DNA of 21,032 nt from Crenothrix polyspora (GCA_945903675.1 CAMDOP010000020.1:1-21032); one strand, 5' to 3'. Positions 1 to 6,782 are shown, counted from the first letter of the stretch. A program made the numbers and translations. The notes: generated by a model from the letters alone, not told the origin.

Positions 1-171
1 GTAGACCGTATTCTTGACAAAGGTATTGTAATTGATGCATGGGTTAAGGTTTCATTGGTCGGAATTGAATTGCTTTCTATAGAAGCACGCGTTGTTATTG
101 CTTCTGTTGAAACCTATTTGAAATATGCTGAAGCAATTGGCCTTACAGCTAGCGCAGCTACTCCAGCTTAA
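1..171 (+). CDS. gvpA: Gas vesicle major shell protein GvpA, 3' part only
   Basis: The last 56 codons of GvpA, the small hydrophobic protein that polymerises into the ribs of the gas vesicle wall. The reading frame is open from base 1 and ends at TAA 169-171. The visible residues carry the family hallmarks almost unchanged: VDRILDKGIVIDAW, then SLVGIELL, IEARVVIASVETYLKYAEAIGL and an Ala-rich end (TASAATPA). Only about 15 N-terminal residues should be missing, upstream of the window, together with the promoter. It heads the gas vesicle operon (gvpA1 position) and is followed by a hairpin terminator, which fits the need for far more GvpA than accessory proteins. Identification is secure. Confidence 0.97.
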   Translation, partial: VDRILDKGIVIDAWVKVSLVGIELLSIEARVVIASVETYLKYAEAIGLTASAATPA

Positions 172-189
172 TTAAATTAAAAAAGTTAG

Positions 190-230
190 AGTGCCCAAGT
201 GTTTTTTATGTGACAGATTGGGCGCTTTTT
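190..230 (+). terminator. Hairpin plus T-run after gvpA
   Basis: A 9-bp stem, AGTGCCCAA (190-198) with TTGGGCGCT (218-226), contains one G-T wobble and is followed directly by T residues (226-230). It has the form of a rho-independent terminator. It lies between gvpA and gvpC, so it probably stops most transcripts and lets some read through. That would give a high ratio of shell protein to downstream proteins. Confidence 0.75.
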
Positions 231-291
231 ACCTCCTCAATAATCAAGTGTTGGGGTTTTATTTAAAAGAGATAACCTAAGGAGAACACCT

Positions 292-780
292 ATGGGAATT
301 TTCACAAATGACATGACTAAATTACGAACTCATATTGACAATAGTCATGAGCAGCGACTATTTGAACAAAATACACGTACTTCTAATGTAAGAGCACAGC
401 TTATTGACTTCGCTGCAACTCGTGTTAGTAAGGGAATTCAAGAAGCCAAAATTAGAACAGTATTTGTTAAAAATAACACTCATGAAGTTACTCGTTTAAT
501 AAATGGATTTCAGCATTTTCGTCAGGTAATGGGGCGCCAGGGACGCGAAGAACGCGCTGCTTTTGTTAATGATGTGTCAAAAAAAACATTAGCATTGCTA
601 ACCGACTTTAATATTGAACACAGAAATATGGTTAAACGTTCTGCTAAAGAAAGAGCTGATTTTGTTGCGGCTAATAAAAATAGTGTAGGAGCTTTTATTA
701 AAAAAGCGTCACAAGATAGAGCCGGAGCACACGCTGTTTTTTTCGACATAGCAAAAAAAAAAGTCTCTTTCCTAGTATAG
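292..780 (+). CDS. gvpC: Gas vesicle outer-surface protein GvpC, 33-residue repeats, C-terminus possibly frameshifted
   Basis: GvpC binds the outside of the GvpA shell and stiffens it. The protein has four consecutive repeats with an exact 33-residue period: Arg at 22, 55, 88 and 121 (RLF, RTVFV, RAAFV, RADFV), and Phe at 40, 73 and 106 at the equivalent inner position. Such 33-residue helical repeats are the signature of cyanobacterial GvpC, and the second place in the cluster also fits. The start ATG 292 has a clear AAGGAG (279-284) seven bases upstream. The frame ends at TAG 778-780, shortly after a run of ten A (753-762). A -1 shift there opens a further 61 codons to TAA 945-947, so the annotated end may be an artefact or a slippage site. 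It is read from the same strand as gvpA, after the terminator-like hairpin. Confidence 0.85.
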   Translation: MGIFTNDMTKLRTHIDNSHEQRLFEQNTRTSNVRAQLIDFAATRVSKGIQEAKIRTVFVKNNTHEVTRLINGFQHFRQVMGRQGREERAAFVNDVSKKTLALLTDFNIEHRNMVKRSAKERADFVAANKNSVGAFIKKASQDRAGAHAVFFDIAKKKVSFLV

Positions 781-947
781 CTAGTTCCAAGATTGATGAC
801 ACACATATAGATGTTTTGTCATCACAGGATGAAGTTTTAGATAAAAAGGTGGAGGGGGATTTTGTTGAGAGTATAGAAGTAAATAAGGCAAAAAAAACGA
901 CAAAATCCTCTAGGAGTTTTTTAGGATTGAAAGATGGTAAGTCGTAA
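762..947 (+). other. Possible -1 frame continuation of gvpC
   Basis: If one A is added to the A10 tract at 753-762, or the ribosome or polymerase slips by -1, the gvpC frame continues from AGT 762 to TAA 945-947. This adds 61 codons. The added tail is hydrophilic, rich in Asp/Glu, Ser and Lys, and ends SFLGLKDGKS. It has no start codon with a ribosome binding site of its own. The absence of stops over 61 codons next to a homopolymer supports a broken or slippage-dependent C-terminus, but the low complexity of the tail limits certainty. Confidence 0.5.
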
Positions 948-990
948 CCTAATGAAACATATTGCTATTTTAGATTAATGTTTATGCTAT

Positions 991-1023
991 AAACCTTTGG
1001 TGTTTTTTAAATACTAAAGGTTT
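991..1023 (+). terminator. Hairpin in the gvpC-gvpN spacer, weak terminator-like
   Basis: AAACCTTT (991-998) can pair with AAAGGTTT (1016-1023), with two more pairs inside after one mismatch. The following sequence is T-rich but interrupted (ATTTATTTATTT). It sits in the 227-base non-coding stretch between the end of the extended gvpC frame and gvpN, and may attenuate or protect the upstream message. I see no convincing promoter in the rest of the spacer. Confidence 0.35.
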
Positions 1024-1151
1024 ATTTATTTATTTAATTACTTTATTTCATTTTTTTGTTAGGTTTTAGGCATAAATATTGATAATTAAATTAAGTATGG
1101 GCTCAACTCATTCACAGCCTTATTTATGAAAAATAATGTAGTTAAATATTA

Positions 1152-1193
1152 TCCCTAATTATAGGGAGTGACAGATGCCATTTGGCATAGGAG
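1152..1193 (+). promoter_or_regulatory. Two small inverted repeats over alternative gvpN starts
   Basis: TCCCTA (1152-1157) pairs with TAGGGA (1162-1167) across a four-base loop, and the right arm contains the ribosome binding site AGGGAG (1163-1168) of the upstream start ATG 1175. A second inverted repeat, ATGCCA-TT-TGGCAT (1175-1188), covers that ATG itself. A second ribosome binding site, AGGAG (1189-1193), serves the tandem ATGs at 1199 and 1202. The upstream start could therefore be masked in RNA and the downstream start favoured. A regulatory role is inference. Confidence 0.35.
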
Positions 1194-1198
1194 AATTT

Positions 1199-2191
1199 AT
1201 GATGAAGCAAAATAGCGTTTCAAGCTCACATTATGAAGTAAAAGATGATCTTATTGTGCCAGAGGCTAGTGATCATTTTGTGGTGACGTCCTACGTGAAA
1301 GAGATAATAGATCGATCGTTGGTTTATTTAAATGCGGGCTATCCAGTACATTTTGCAGGCCCATCTGGGACAGGAAAAACAACTTTAGCCTTTCATTTAG
1401 CTTCACAATGGGGGCGTCCTGTCACCTTGTTACAAGGCAATGAAGAGTTTGTGAGTTCTGACTTAACGGGAAAAGATATTGGATATCGTAAAAGTAGTTT
1501 AGTTGATAATTACATTCACTCAGTATTAAAAACTGAAGAACAGATGAATCGTATGTGGGTAGACAATCGTCTAACAACAGCTTGTCGAAATGGTGATATG
1601 TTAATTTATGATGAATTCAATCGCTCTAAAGCGGATACCAATAATGTATTGTTATCCGTATTATCGGAAGGGATTTTAAATTTGCCAGGTTTGCGAGGTG
1701 CAGGCGAAGGATATATGGATGTACATCCTGAATTTAGAGCTATTTTTACATCTAATCCGGAAGAATATGCGGGTACGCATAAAACGCAAGATGCTTTAAT
1801 GAATCGTATGATTACAATCAATGTTGGTCTGGCTGACCGAGATACTGAAGTACAAATAATTCATGCGCGATCTGAATTAGCAATAAAAGAGTCTGGCCAC
1901 ATTGTGGATATAGTCAGAGAGTTACATGGTGAAGATCACGAATCAAAGCATGGATTACGTGCGGGTATAGCTATAGCACGTATCATAAAAATACAAGGTA
2001 TGAAGCCACGTTATGGTGATAAGTTATTTCACTCTATTTGTTACGATGTTTTGAGTATGGAAACAGCTAAAATCCAACATGCTGGACGTTCTATATTTCA
2101 TGAAATGATTGATGGTGTGATTCGTAAATATTGTCCTCCAGTGGGTTCAGAGGCTATCAAAGTATCCACAAAAATAAAAATAGTTGAGTAA
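1199..2191 (+). CDS. gvpN: Gas vesicle AAA+ ATPase GvpN
   Basis: GvpN is a MoxR-like AAA+ ATPase. In other organisms its loss leaves small bicone vesicles that fail to grow into full cylinders. Numbered from the longer start at 1175, Walker A is GPSGTGKTT (62-70) and Walker B is MLIYDEF with D146-E147. This is followed by NRSKADTNNVLLSVLSEG, and the typical sensor segment AIFTSNPEEYAGTHKTQDALMNRM is present in two adjoining parts. The in-frame ATG at 1175 is possible (AGGGAG six bases upstream), but ATG 1199 or 1202 behind AGGAG is preferred because the upstream signal is buried in an inverted repeat. At about 330 residues it has family length. It ends five bases before the next gene, so co-transcription is expected. 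Confidence 0.94.
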   Translation: MMKQNSVSSSHYEVKDDLIVPEASDHFVVTSYVKEIIDRSLVYLNAGYPVHFAGPSGTGKTTLAFHLASQWGRPVTLLQGNEEFVSSDLTGKDIGYRKSSLVDNYIHSVLKTEEQMNRMWVDNRLTTACRNGDMLIYDEFNRSKADTNNVLLSVLSEGILNLPGLRGAGEGYMDVHPEFRAIFTSNPEEYAGTHKTQDALMNRMITINVGLADRDTEVQIIHARSELAIKESGHIVDIVRELHGEDHESKHGLRAGIAIARIIKIQGMKPRYGDKLFHSICYDVLSMETAKIQHAGRSIFHEMIDGVIRKYCPPVGSEAIKVSTKIKIVE

Positions 2192-2196
2192 AAAAC

Positions 2197-2511
2197 ATGG
2201 CCATAATTACTAGTCCGCCTCGAACAGTTTCAGATATTAAAACACATTCTGGACGTAGCAGTCGTGATCATCAAGTCTATCGCGATTATTTTCAAGTTGG
2301 CGCTCTAGAATTAGAGCGTTGGAGAAGAACACGAGAACGTGAAGTAGCGTCATCACGAATTAATAGTATTGATAAGCGAATAGCTGAAATTGATAAAGAA
2401 AAAGAGCTGTTACTTACAAGTGCTACGACGGCATGTGAGAGATTGTATTACACAGAAAAGCCAAGACCGACTGAAAATAAGAAATCTGCTGGTTTGCGAA
2501 TCAAGTATTGA
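2197..2511 (+). CDS. gvpV: Small charged helical gas vesicle protein, GvpV by position
   Basis: A 104-residue protein rich in Arg, Lys and Glu. A central stretch from about residue 35 to 75 (LELERWRRTREREVASSRI, then DKRIAEIDKEKELLL) looks like a long amphipathic helix or coiled coil. It has no membrane segment and no catalytic motif I can identify. It follows gvpN by five bases and precedes gvpF1 by one small gene. That is the gvpV slot in the Serratia 39006 order, where GvpV is reported to help bicones enlarge. The name rests on position only; the next small gene could equally be the true counterpart. The start ATG 2197 has only a weak A-rich leader, which suggests coupling to gvpN translation. 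Confidence 0.6.
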   Translation: MAIITSPPRTVSDIKTHSGRSSRDHQVYRDYFQVGALELERWRRTREREVASSRINSIDKRIAEIDKEKELLLTSATTACERLYYTEKPRPTENKKSAGLRIKY

Positions 2512-2521
2512 GGTTGTTGTT

Positions 2522-2713
2522 ATGCACAAAATTCATACTATTGCTGATATCCGAACGATACGGATGGCGAAAAGTTTTCGCTCTTGCGTTAGTTTGGTAG
2601 GGAAGTCACAAATTCTTGCGGATTACGGACGCATTTGTTTAGAAGAGTACTGCCGTTTAAATCGAGTCAGTAAGGCAAAAAATAAGTATATTTCATTAAG
2701 GAAAGATTTATGA
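2522..2713 (+). CDS. 63-residue basic protein between gvpV and gvpF1, unknown
   Basis: Start ATG 2522 has GAGGT (2510-2514) seven bases upstream, overlapping the gvpV stop codon. The stop TGA 2711-2713 overlaps the gvpF1 start in an ATGA arrangement, so the gene is tightly coupled on both sides. That makes a chance frame unlikely. The product begins MHKIHTIADIRTIRMAKSF and ends NKYISLRKDL. It is strongly basic and probably helical, with two Cys (22 and 39). I do not recognise the family. In-frame ATGs further upstream (2390) would overlap gvpV heavily and lack a ribosome binding site. It may be a second half of GvpV or a cluster-specific accessory protein. Confidence 0.65.
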   Translation: MHKIHTIADIRTIRMAKSFRSCVSLVGKSQILADYGRICLEEYCRLNRVSKAKNKYISLRKDL

Positions 2714-3528
2714 GCACTAATAAATTAAGGGATAATCGAGCGAAAGTGCTTTACGCTCTTTGTGCTTCAGATGGATTAAAACCTAGCTATAAAATGCGCG
2801 GACTTGAGTCTGCAGCGGTTTATGCCATTGATCAAAATGGATTAAGAGCGGTTGTTAGTGATACCGCTAGTACTCGTTTACGTCCTGATAGAAGAAATAT
2901 CAGTGCACATCAATCTGTTTTACACTCATTGACTGAAGATAGTACTGTATTACCGATGCGATTCGGTGTTATTGCTCGAAGTTCTGAAGCTATAGAAAAA
3001 CTTCTTGCCTCCAACCAGGAAGCTATCAGAGAGCATTTTGAGCGATTGAATGGGCGAGTAGAAATGGGCTTACGCGTTTCATGGGACGTCGCTAATATTT
3101 ATGAATATTACGTAGCTACTCATCCAAGCTTAAGACAAGGGCGAGATGAAATCTGGGATAAAAATGCCAATAACGTAAATCATCGTGATGAAAAAATTCG
3201 TTTAGGCAATTTGTATCAATCGTTGAGAAATGCCGACAGAATAGAATTCACTGAAAAAGTAAAAGACGTATTATTTAATTATTGCGAAGATATTGTAGAA
3301 ACTGCCGTTAAAAGAGAAAAAGATGTCATGAATCTAGCTTGTTTAGTTGAAAGAGAAAAACTAGACGATTTTGCTAAGGGTGTTTTTGAAGCCTCAAAAC
3401 AGTTTGATAACGTTTATCTGTTTGATTATACCGGGCCATGGGCGCCGCATAACTTTATTACATTAGATTTACATGCACCTATCGCGAAGAAGAGTCCGTT
3501 AACGACAATAAATAATAATCGCCGGTAA
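2710..3528 (+). CDS. gvpF1: GvpF/GvpL family gas vesicle protein (first copy)
   Basis: GvpF/L proteins are accessory assembly factors. GvpF contacts GvpA and lies on the gas-facing side or in nucleation complexes. The 272-residue product shows the family pattern: an N-terminal alpha/beta domain (YALC, then AVYAIDQNGLRAVVSD), the conserved segment HQSVLHSLTEDSTVLPMRFGVIA, a helical Glu/Lys-rich middle, and the C-terminal GPWAPHNF at about 242-249. Its ATG overlaps the stop of the preceding small gene by four bases, and gvpG follows four bases after its stop. This is one of three GvpF/L paralogues in the window, the others at 12321 and 13100. Confidence 0.93.
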   Translation: MSTNKLRDNRAKVLYALCASDGLKPSYKMRGLESAAVYAIDQNGLRAVVSDTASTRLRPDRRNISAHQSVLHSLTEDSTVLPMRFGVIARSSEAIEKLLASNQEAIREHFERLNGRVEMGLRVSWDVANIYEYYVATHPSLRQGRDEIWDKNANNVNHRDEKIRLGNLYQSLRNADRIEFTEKVKDVLFNYCEDIVETAVKREKDVMNLACLVEREKLDDFAKGVFEASKQFDNVYLFDYTGPWAPHNFITLDLHAPIAKKSPLTTINNNRR

Positions 3529-3532
3529 GGCT

Positions 3533-3802
3533 ATGTTATTAGTCGATGACATATTATTCTCGCCTGTTAAAGGCATCAATTGGATTTTTAAAAAAATCCA
3601 TGAATTAGCAGAAGAAGAGTTATCTGGCGAAGCAGATAGAATTCGTGACACTCTGACAGAACTTTATATGCAACTAGAAACAGGCGAGATTACTGAAGAA
3701 GAATTTGAACAACAGGAGACTCTTTTGCTAGATAGATTAGACGCTTTAAATGAGGAGGACGATCTGATAGGAGACGAGGATGATGAGGATGAGTCGATAT
3801 GA
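3533..3802 (+). CDS. gvpG: Gas vesicle protein GvpG
   Basis: An 89-residue acidic helical protein matching GvpG. It has the N-terminal hydrophobic segment LLVDDILFSPVKGINWIFKKI, the helix ELAEEELSGEADRIRDTL, and the characteristic LETGEITEEEFEQQETLLLDRLDAL. The last 17 residues are almost all Asp and Glu. GvpG is a small assembly factor that interacts with GvpF/L in other systems. The stop TGA (3800-3802) overlaps the start of the ArsA-like gene at 3799, implying translational coupling. Confidence 0.92.
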   Translation: MLLVDDILFSPVKGINWIFKKIHELAEEELSGEADRIRDTLTELYMQLETGEITEEEFEQQETLLLDRLDALNEEDDLIGDEDDEDESI

Positions 3803-5724
3803 ATGCTATGGTCTGCCCCCAATTTCTTCAGGAAGGCTCGCTGAAATTGGTTTTTTTTGGCGGTAAAGGCGGAGTAGGAAAAAGCACGTGCGCAACTTCA
3901 GCTGCTTTAAAATTAGCAGAAACTTATCCACAACATCTTTTCTTGTTAGTCTCAACCGACCCAGCACACTCACTACTAAATATAATTTCAAATTTGATAG
4001 TGCCAAAAAATTTGGAGGTGCGTGAATTGAATGCTTCAACAGCATTGAGTGAATTCAAATTAAAGCATAACGCATTTTTGCAAGAAATTGCTGATCGCGG
4101 AACTTTTCTGGATCAAGATGATATTCAAGGATTAATGAACTCAGCACTTCCAGGTATGGATGAATTAGCAGCATTTCTTAAAATTTCCGAATGGACTCAA
4201 GAAGATAACTACTATCGTATTATTATAGATACAGCACCGACTGGCCATACTTTACGATTATTAAGCATGCCCGAATTGATTCATCGTTGGTTAATCGCTT
4301 TGGATACATTGCTTGCTAAGCATAGATATATGCGAAGTCATTTTAGTGGATATAAACACTTGGATAATTTGGATGTTTTTTTAATTGGGATGAATAACTC
4401 GTTAAAAGCTATTGATACGTTGATGATGGATAAAGAGCGCTGTAACTTTATTTTAGTAATGGTTGCGGAAGCAATGATTGTAGAAGAAAGTATCGATCTA
4501 GTAAGCACCTTAAGTGAACATAAAGTGTTTATGTCAGATATCATTGTTAATCGATTAATACCAGCAAGTAACTGTAAAGCTTGTTCTGCAGAGAATAGTA
4601 GACAAATGCTCGCTCTTAATAAAATCATTGAAAGCTTACCTAAACAGATATTTTGGACGCTTCCAATGCTTACAGAGGAACCCAGAGATAAGCTGCTTGA
4701 ATTATTTTGGTCTGAGTTACGAATACTTGATAATAATCAGATCAAAACGATACCTAAAAATGCTAATAATCTACAGTCACATATTGAAAACCCAATTCAA
4801 CTACCGGACAAAAATTTACGATTAATGATTTTTGCGGGTAAAGGTGGAGTAGGTAAAACAACGTTGGCTTGCGCGACGGCATTGCGCCTACAAAATGATT
4901 TTCCAGAGCTACGGATTTTATTATTTTCTACGGATCCAGCTCATTCTATTAGTGATTGTTTAGGGATGAAGGTTCTATCTACTCCTACGCAAGTGTTTTA
5001 TAAATTGGATGCTCAAGAAATAAATGCGGAAGCCGCTTTTGAAAAAATTCGGCTTGATTATAAAACAGAATTGGAGGATTTTTTACAAGGATCTTTACCA
5101 CATTTAGATATTACTTTTGATCGTGAAGTATTGGAGCGCTTACTTGACCTAGCACCGACAGGATTAGATGAAATCATGGCGCTAACAGCTATTGTTGATC
5201 ATCTTGATAACGGTGATTATGACATGATAGTACTCGATTCAGCTCCTAGTGGATATTTAATACGATTACTTGAATTGCCAGAATTGATTCAAAATTGGCT
5301 AAGAATGTTTTTTAAATTATTGCTTAAATATAGAAAAATAATGCACTTTCCACATTTATCTGAACGATTAGTAATTCTTTCACGGGAATTAAAAAGCCTG
5401 CGCATACTTTTACAGTCAAATGAGCAAACAGGAGTCTATGCCGTTACGATACCAACTTATTTGGCAATAAATAAAACGTACGACATGGTAAGTGCGTTAG
5501 AGCAATTAGGTGTAACTATAAAAGTGCTAATTATCAATCAGATGACATCTGATAGTATTTGTGATCTTTGTAAAGCCATTGCAAAACGTGAATTAGAACT
5601 GTTGAAAATAGCTCAAAAAAAGTTCCCTAATTTACCAATTGAATTTGTTTATCGGCAAAATGCCCCTGTTGATTTAATTGAACTTATGACCATGGGTTCA
5701 CGTCTTTACACGAAAGCTATTTAG
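3799..5724 (+). CDS. gvpW: Tandem ArsA/Get3-like ATPase, GvpW by position
   Basis: A 641-residue protein made of two SIMIBI ATPase halves in tandem. Each half has the deviant Walker A of the ArsA/Get3 family: GGKGGVGKST (21-30) and GKGGVGKTT (347-355). Each also has a switch with DTAPTGHTLRLL (from 144) or DSAPSGYLIRLL (from 480), and a CxxC pair, C259/C262 and C588/C591. CxxC is the zinc-binding dimer motif of Get3, the chaperone that carries tail-anchored membrane proteins. ArsA efflux ATPases also have the tandem form, but there is no arsB or arsR nearby. In this operon it more likely shields or targets hydrophobic Gvp subunits (inference). The gvpW name follows gene order in Serratia 39006. 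The start ATG 3799 overlaps gvpG. Confidence 0.85.
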   Translation: MNAMVCPQFLQEGSLKLVFFGGKGGVGKSTCATSAALKLAETYPQHLFLLVSTDPAHSLLNIISNLIVPKNLEVRELNASTALSEFKLKHNAFLQEIADRGTFLDQDDIQGLMNSALPGMDELAAFLKISEWTQEDNYYRIIIDTAPTGHTLRLLSMPELIHRWLIALDTLLAKHRYMRSHFSGYKHLDNLDVFLIGMNNSLKAIDTLMMDKERCNFILVMVAEAMIVEESIDLVSTLSEHKVFMSDIIVNRLIPASNCKACSAENSRQMLALNKIIESLPKQIFWTLPMLTEEPRDKLLELFWSELRILDNNQIKTIPKNANNLQSHIENPIQLPDKNLRLMIFAGKGGVGKTTLACATALRLQNDFPELRILLFSTDPAHSISDCLGMKVLSTPTQVFYKLDAQEINAEAAFEKIRLDYKTELEDFLQGSLPHLDITFDREVLERLLDLAPTGLDEIMALTAIVDHLDNGDYDMIVLDSAPSGYLIRLLELPELIQNWLRMFFKLLLKYRKIMHFPHLSERLVILSRELKSLRILLQSNEQTGVYAVTIPTYLAINKTYDMVSALEQLGVTIKVLIINQMTSDSICDLCKAIAKRELELLKIAQKKFPNLPIEFVYRQNAPVDLIELMTMGSRLYTKAI

Positions 5725-5735
5725 GAGTGAAGGTT

Positions 5736-5933
5736 ATGTCAATGAATAAGAGTTATCAAAATGAAAATGAACAAGTTTCTTTATGTGAAGCATTGGATCG
5801 CTTATTAAATAAAGGCGCTGTTGTTGTTGCCGATATTACAGTTTCAGTAGCTAATATTGATTTGATTTACTTAAGCCTTCAGGCTTTGATTGCTTCAGTT
5901 GAAACTGGCAAACAATTACGAGGAAGTGAATAA
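5736..5933 (+). CDS. gvpA2: GvpA-family minor protein (GvpS/J type), gvpA2 position
   Basis: A 65-residue GvpA paralogue. The core LCEALDRLLNKGAVVVADI, followed by SVANIDLIYLSLQALIASVET, aligns with the GvpA fold, but the sequence is diverged (IDLIYLSLQAL replaces VGIELLSIEAR), as in GvpS/GvpJ minor shell or nucleation proteins. ATG 5736 is chosen because AGGAG (5723-5727), overlapping the previous stop, lies eight bases upstream. A longer GTG start at 5727 would leave no binding site. The stop overlaps the gvpK start by one base (TAATG). Confidence 0.9.
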   Translation: MSMNKSYQNENEQVSLCEALDRLLNKGAVVVADITVSVANIDLIYLSLQALIASVETGKQLRGSE

Positions 5934-6277
5934 TGAATAATAATGGCTTATCAAATTCTTCTAAGATTGACGCAATACCGTTCATCTCTAGAAAGCAAGT
6001 TACTGCAAAAGTGCCAAGGAAAATAGAAATTGATAGTGATCGAGTTCGTAATGGGTTAGCGCAACTTGTCTTAACGCTAGTTAAATTGTTGCATGAATTA
6101 CTTGAACGACAAGCTATAAGGCGAATGGATTCAGGTTCGTTAAGTGATGAAGAAATTGAACGATTGGGGATGACGCTAATGTGTCAAGCCGAAGAGTTGG
6201 AAAATATGTGCAAGGTCTTTGGACTAAAAGATGAAGATTTGAATTTAAACTTAGGCCCTTTGGGGCGATTATTATAA
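5933..6277 (+). CDS. gvpK: Gas vesicle protein GvpK
   Basis: A 114-residue protein with a variable polar N-terminus (about 35 residues) followed by the conserved helical GvpK core: RVRNGLAQLVLTLVKLLHEL, LERQAIRRMDSGSLSDEEIE, and RLGMTLMCQAEELENMCKVF. It ends DLNLNLGPLGRLL. GvpK is required for vesicle formation in several organisms, and its biochemical role is not known. It is coupled to the GvpA paralogue upstream by a one-base overlap, the same pairing seen in many gas vesicle clusters. Confidence 0.94.
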   Translation: MNNNGLSNSSKIDAIPFISRKQVTAKVPRKIEIDSDRVRNGLAQLVLTLVKLLHELLERQAIRRMDSGSLSDEEIERLGMTLMCQAEELENMCKVFGLKDEDLNLNLGPLGRLL

Positions 6278-6287
6278 AAATACGTCA

Positions 6288-6322
6288 ATGAATAATAATT
6301 TGAATCTATGTTTGTTATTCAT
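6288..6322. repeat. 8-bp inverted repeat after gvpK
   Basis: ATGAATAA (6288-6295) and TTATTCAT (6315-6322) are perfect inverted arms with a 19-base spacer, in the 85-base gap between gvpK and the next gene. There is no T-run directly after it, so it is more likely an mRNA processing or attenuation hairpin than a terminator. Confidence 0.4.
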
Positions 6323-6362
6323 GAACAGATTATAAGTGTTTATTTTTTAAAGGAGTTACATT

Positions 6363-6686
6363 ATGGCTACTAATGCTTCAGATATCAACTCGCCTAGGAT
6401 TTATGAAACACGAGGCCGAGATAGACGTAACAACACGATTACTACTACAGATATTAATTCGTCAACTCGAAGTTTTCTTTTGCGTATGGGTAATATCTGG
6501 CTTGATAAAAACGAACTTCGTCAAGCGATAGATGTTTTTTTAAAAATTACAGAAGAATATCCCGATAGTGATGAATGTAATCTAGCGAAATTAGCCTTAC
6601 TGACGATTTCCCAGCGATATGAAAAAGAGGGTGAGTTACGATTGTCTTTAGATGTTCTTGAGCGACTAGAGCAATGTACTCCTTAA
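6363..6686 (+). CDS. gvpX: TPR-like small protein, GvpX by position
   Basis: A 107-residue protein. The first 35 or so residues are polar and Thr/Asn/Arg-rich, probably disordered. The rest looks like two degenerate tetratricopeptide helices pairs: FLLRMGNIWLDKNELRQAID, VFLKITEEYPDSDECNLAKL, and SQRYEKEGELRLSLDVLERL, with the small/large residue pattern of TPRs. TPR units usually mediate protein contacts, so a scaffolding role in assembly is inferred. The start ATG 6363 has AAAGGAG seven bases upstream. The gvpX label comes only from the shared gene order with Serratia 39006 (between gvpK and the third GvpA paralogue). Confidence 0.7.
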   Translation: MATNASDINSPRIYETRGRDRRNNTITTTDINSSTRSFLLRMGNIWLDKNELRQAIDVFLKITEEYPDSDECNLAKLALLTISQRYEKEGELRLSLDVLERLEQCTP

Positions 6687-6746
6687 ATGGAATGATACCA
6701 AATTAACCTATGCATTGGGTTGTTTAAGTGTGTCATTAGGGATACT

Positions 6747-6782
6747 ACAATTATTCTAATATTTACTCATTAGAATAATTGT
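6747..6782. repeat. Perfect 14-bp inverted repeat upstream of gvpA3
   Basis: ACAATTATTCTAAT (6747-6760) and ATTAGAATAATTGT (6769-6782) are perfect complements around an eight-base spacer, in the 144-base gap before the third GvpA-family gene. The symmetry and lack of a trailing T-run suit either an operator for a dimeric regulator or a stable mRNA hairpin at a processing point. The gene begins 48 bases further on. Confidence 0.7.

Noticed and set aside
522..806. Minus-strand 94-codon frame opposite gvpC
   Set aside because: It mirrors gvpC, whose 33-residue repeats prove the plus-strand frame is the coding one.
2390..2521. Longer form of the 63-residue gene starting at 2390
   Set aside because: It would overlap gvpV by over 120 bases, has no ribosome binding site, and the ATG at 2522 has a good one overlapping the gvpV stop.
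4628..4825. 65-codon frame inside the ArsA-like gene
   Set aside because: It lies in another frame of a gene whose own frame is conserved and complete, with no start signal.
3799..5724. Arsenite efflux ATPase ArsA as the cellular function
   Set aside because: No arsB, arsR, arsC or arsD nearby, and the gene is coupled to gvpG and followed by gvpA2-gvpK, so a gas vesicle role is far more likely.
5727..5735. GTG start for gvpA2 at 5727
   Set aside because: The GTG lies within the ribosome binding site region itself; ATG 5736 has AGGAG eight bases upstream.
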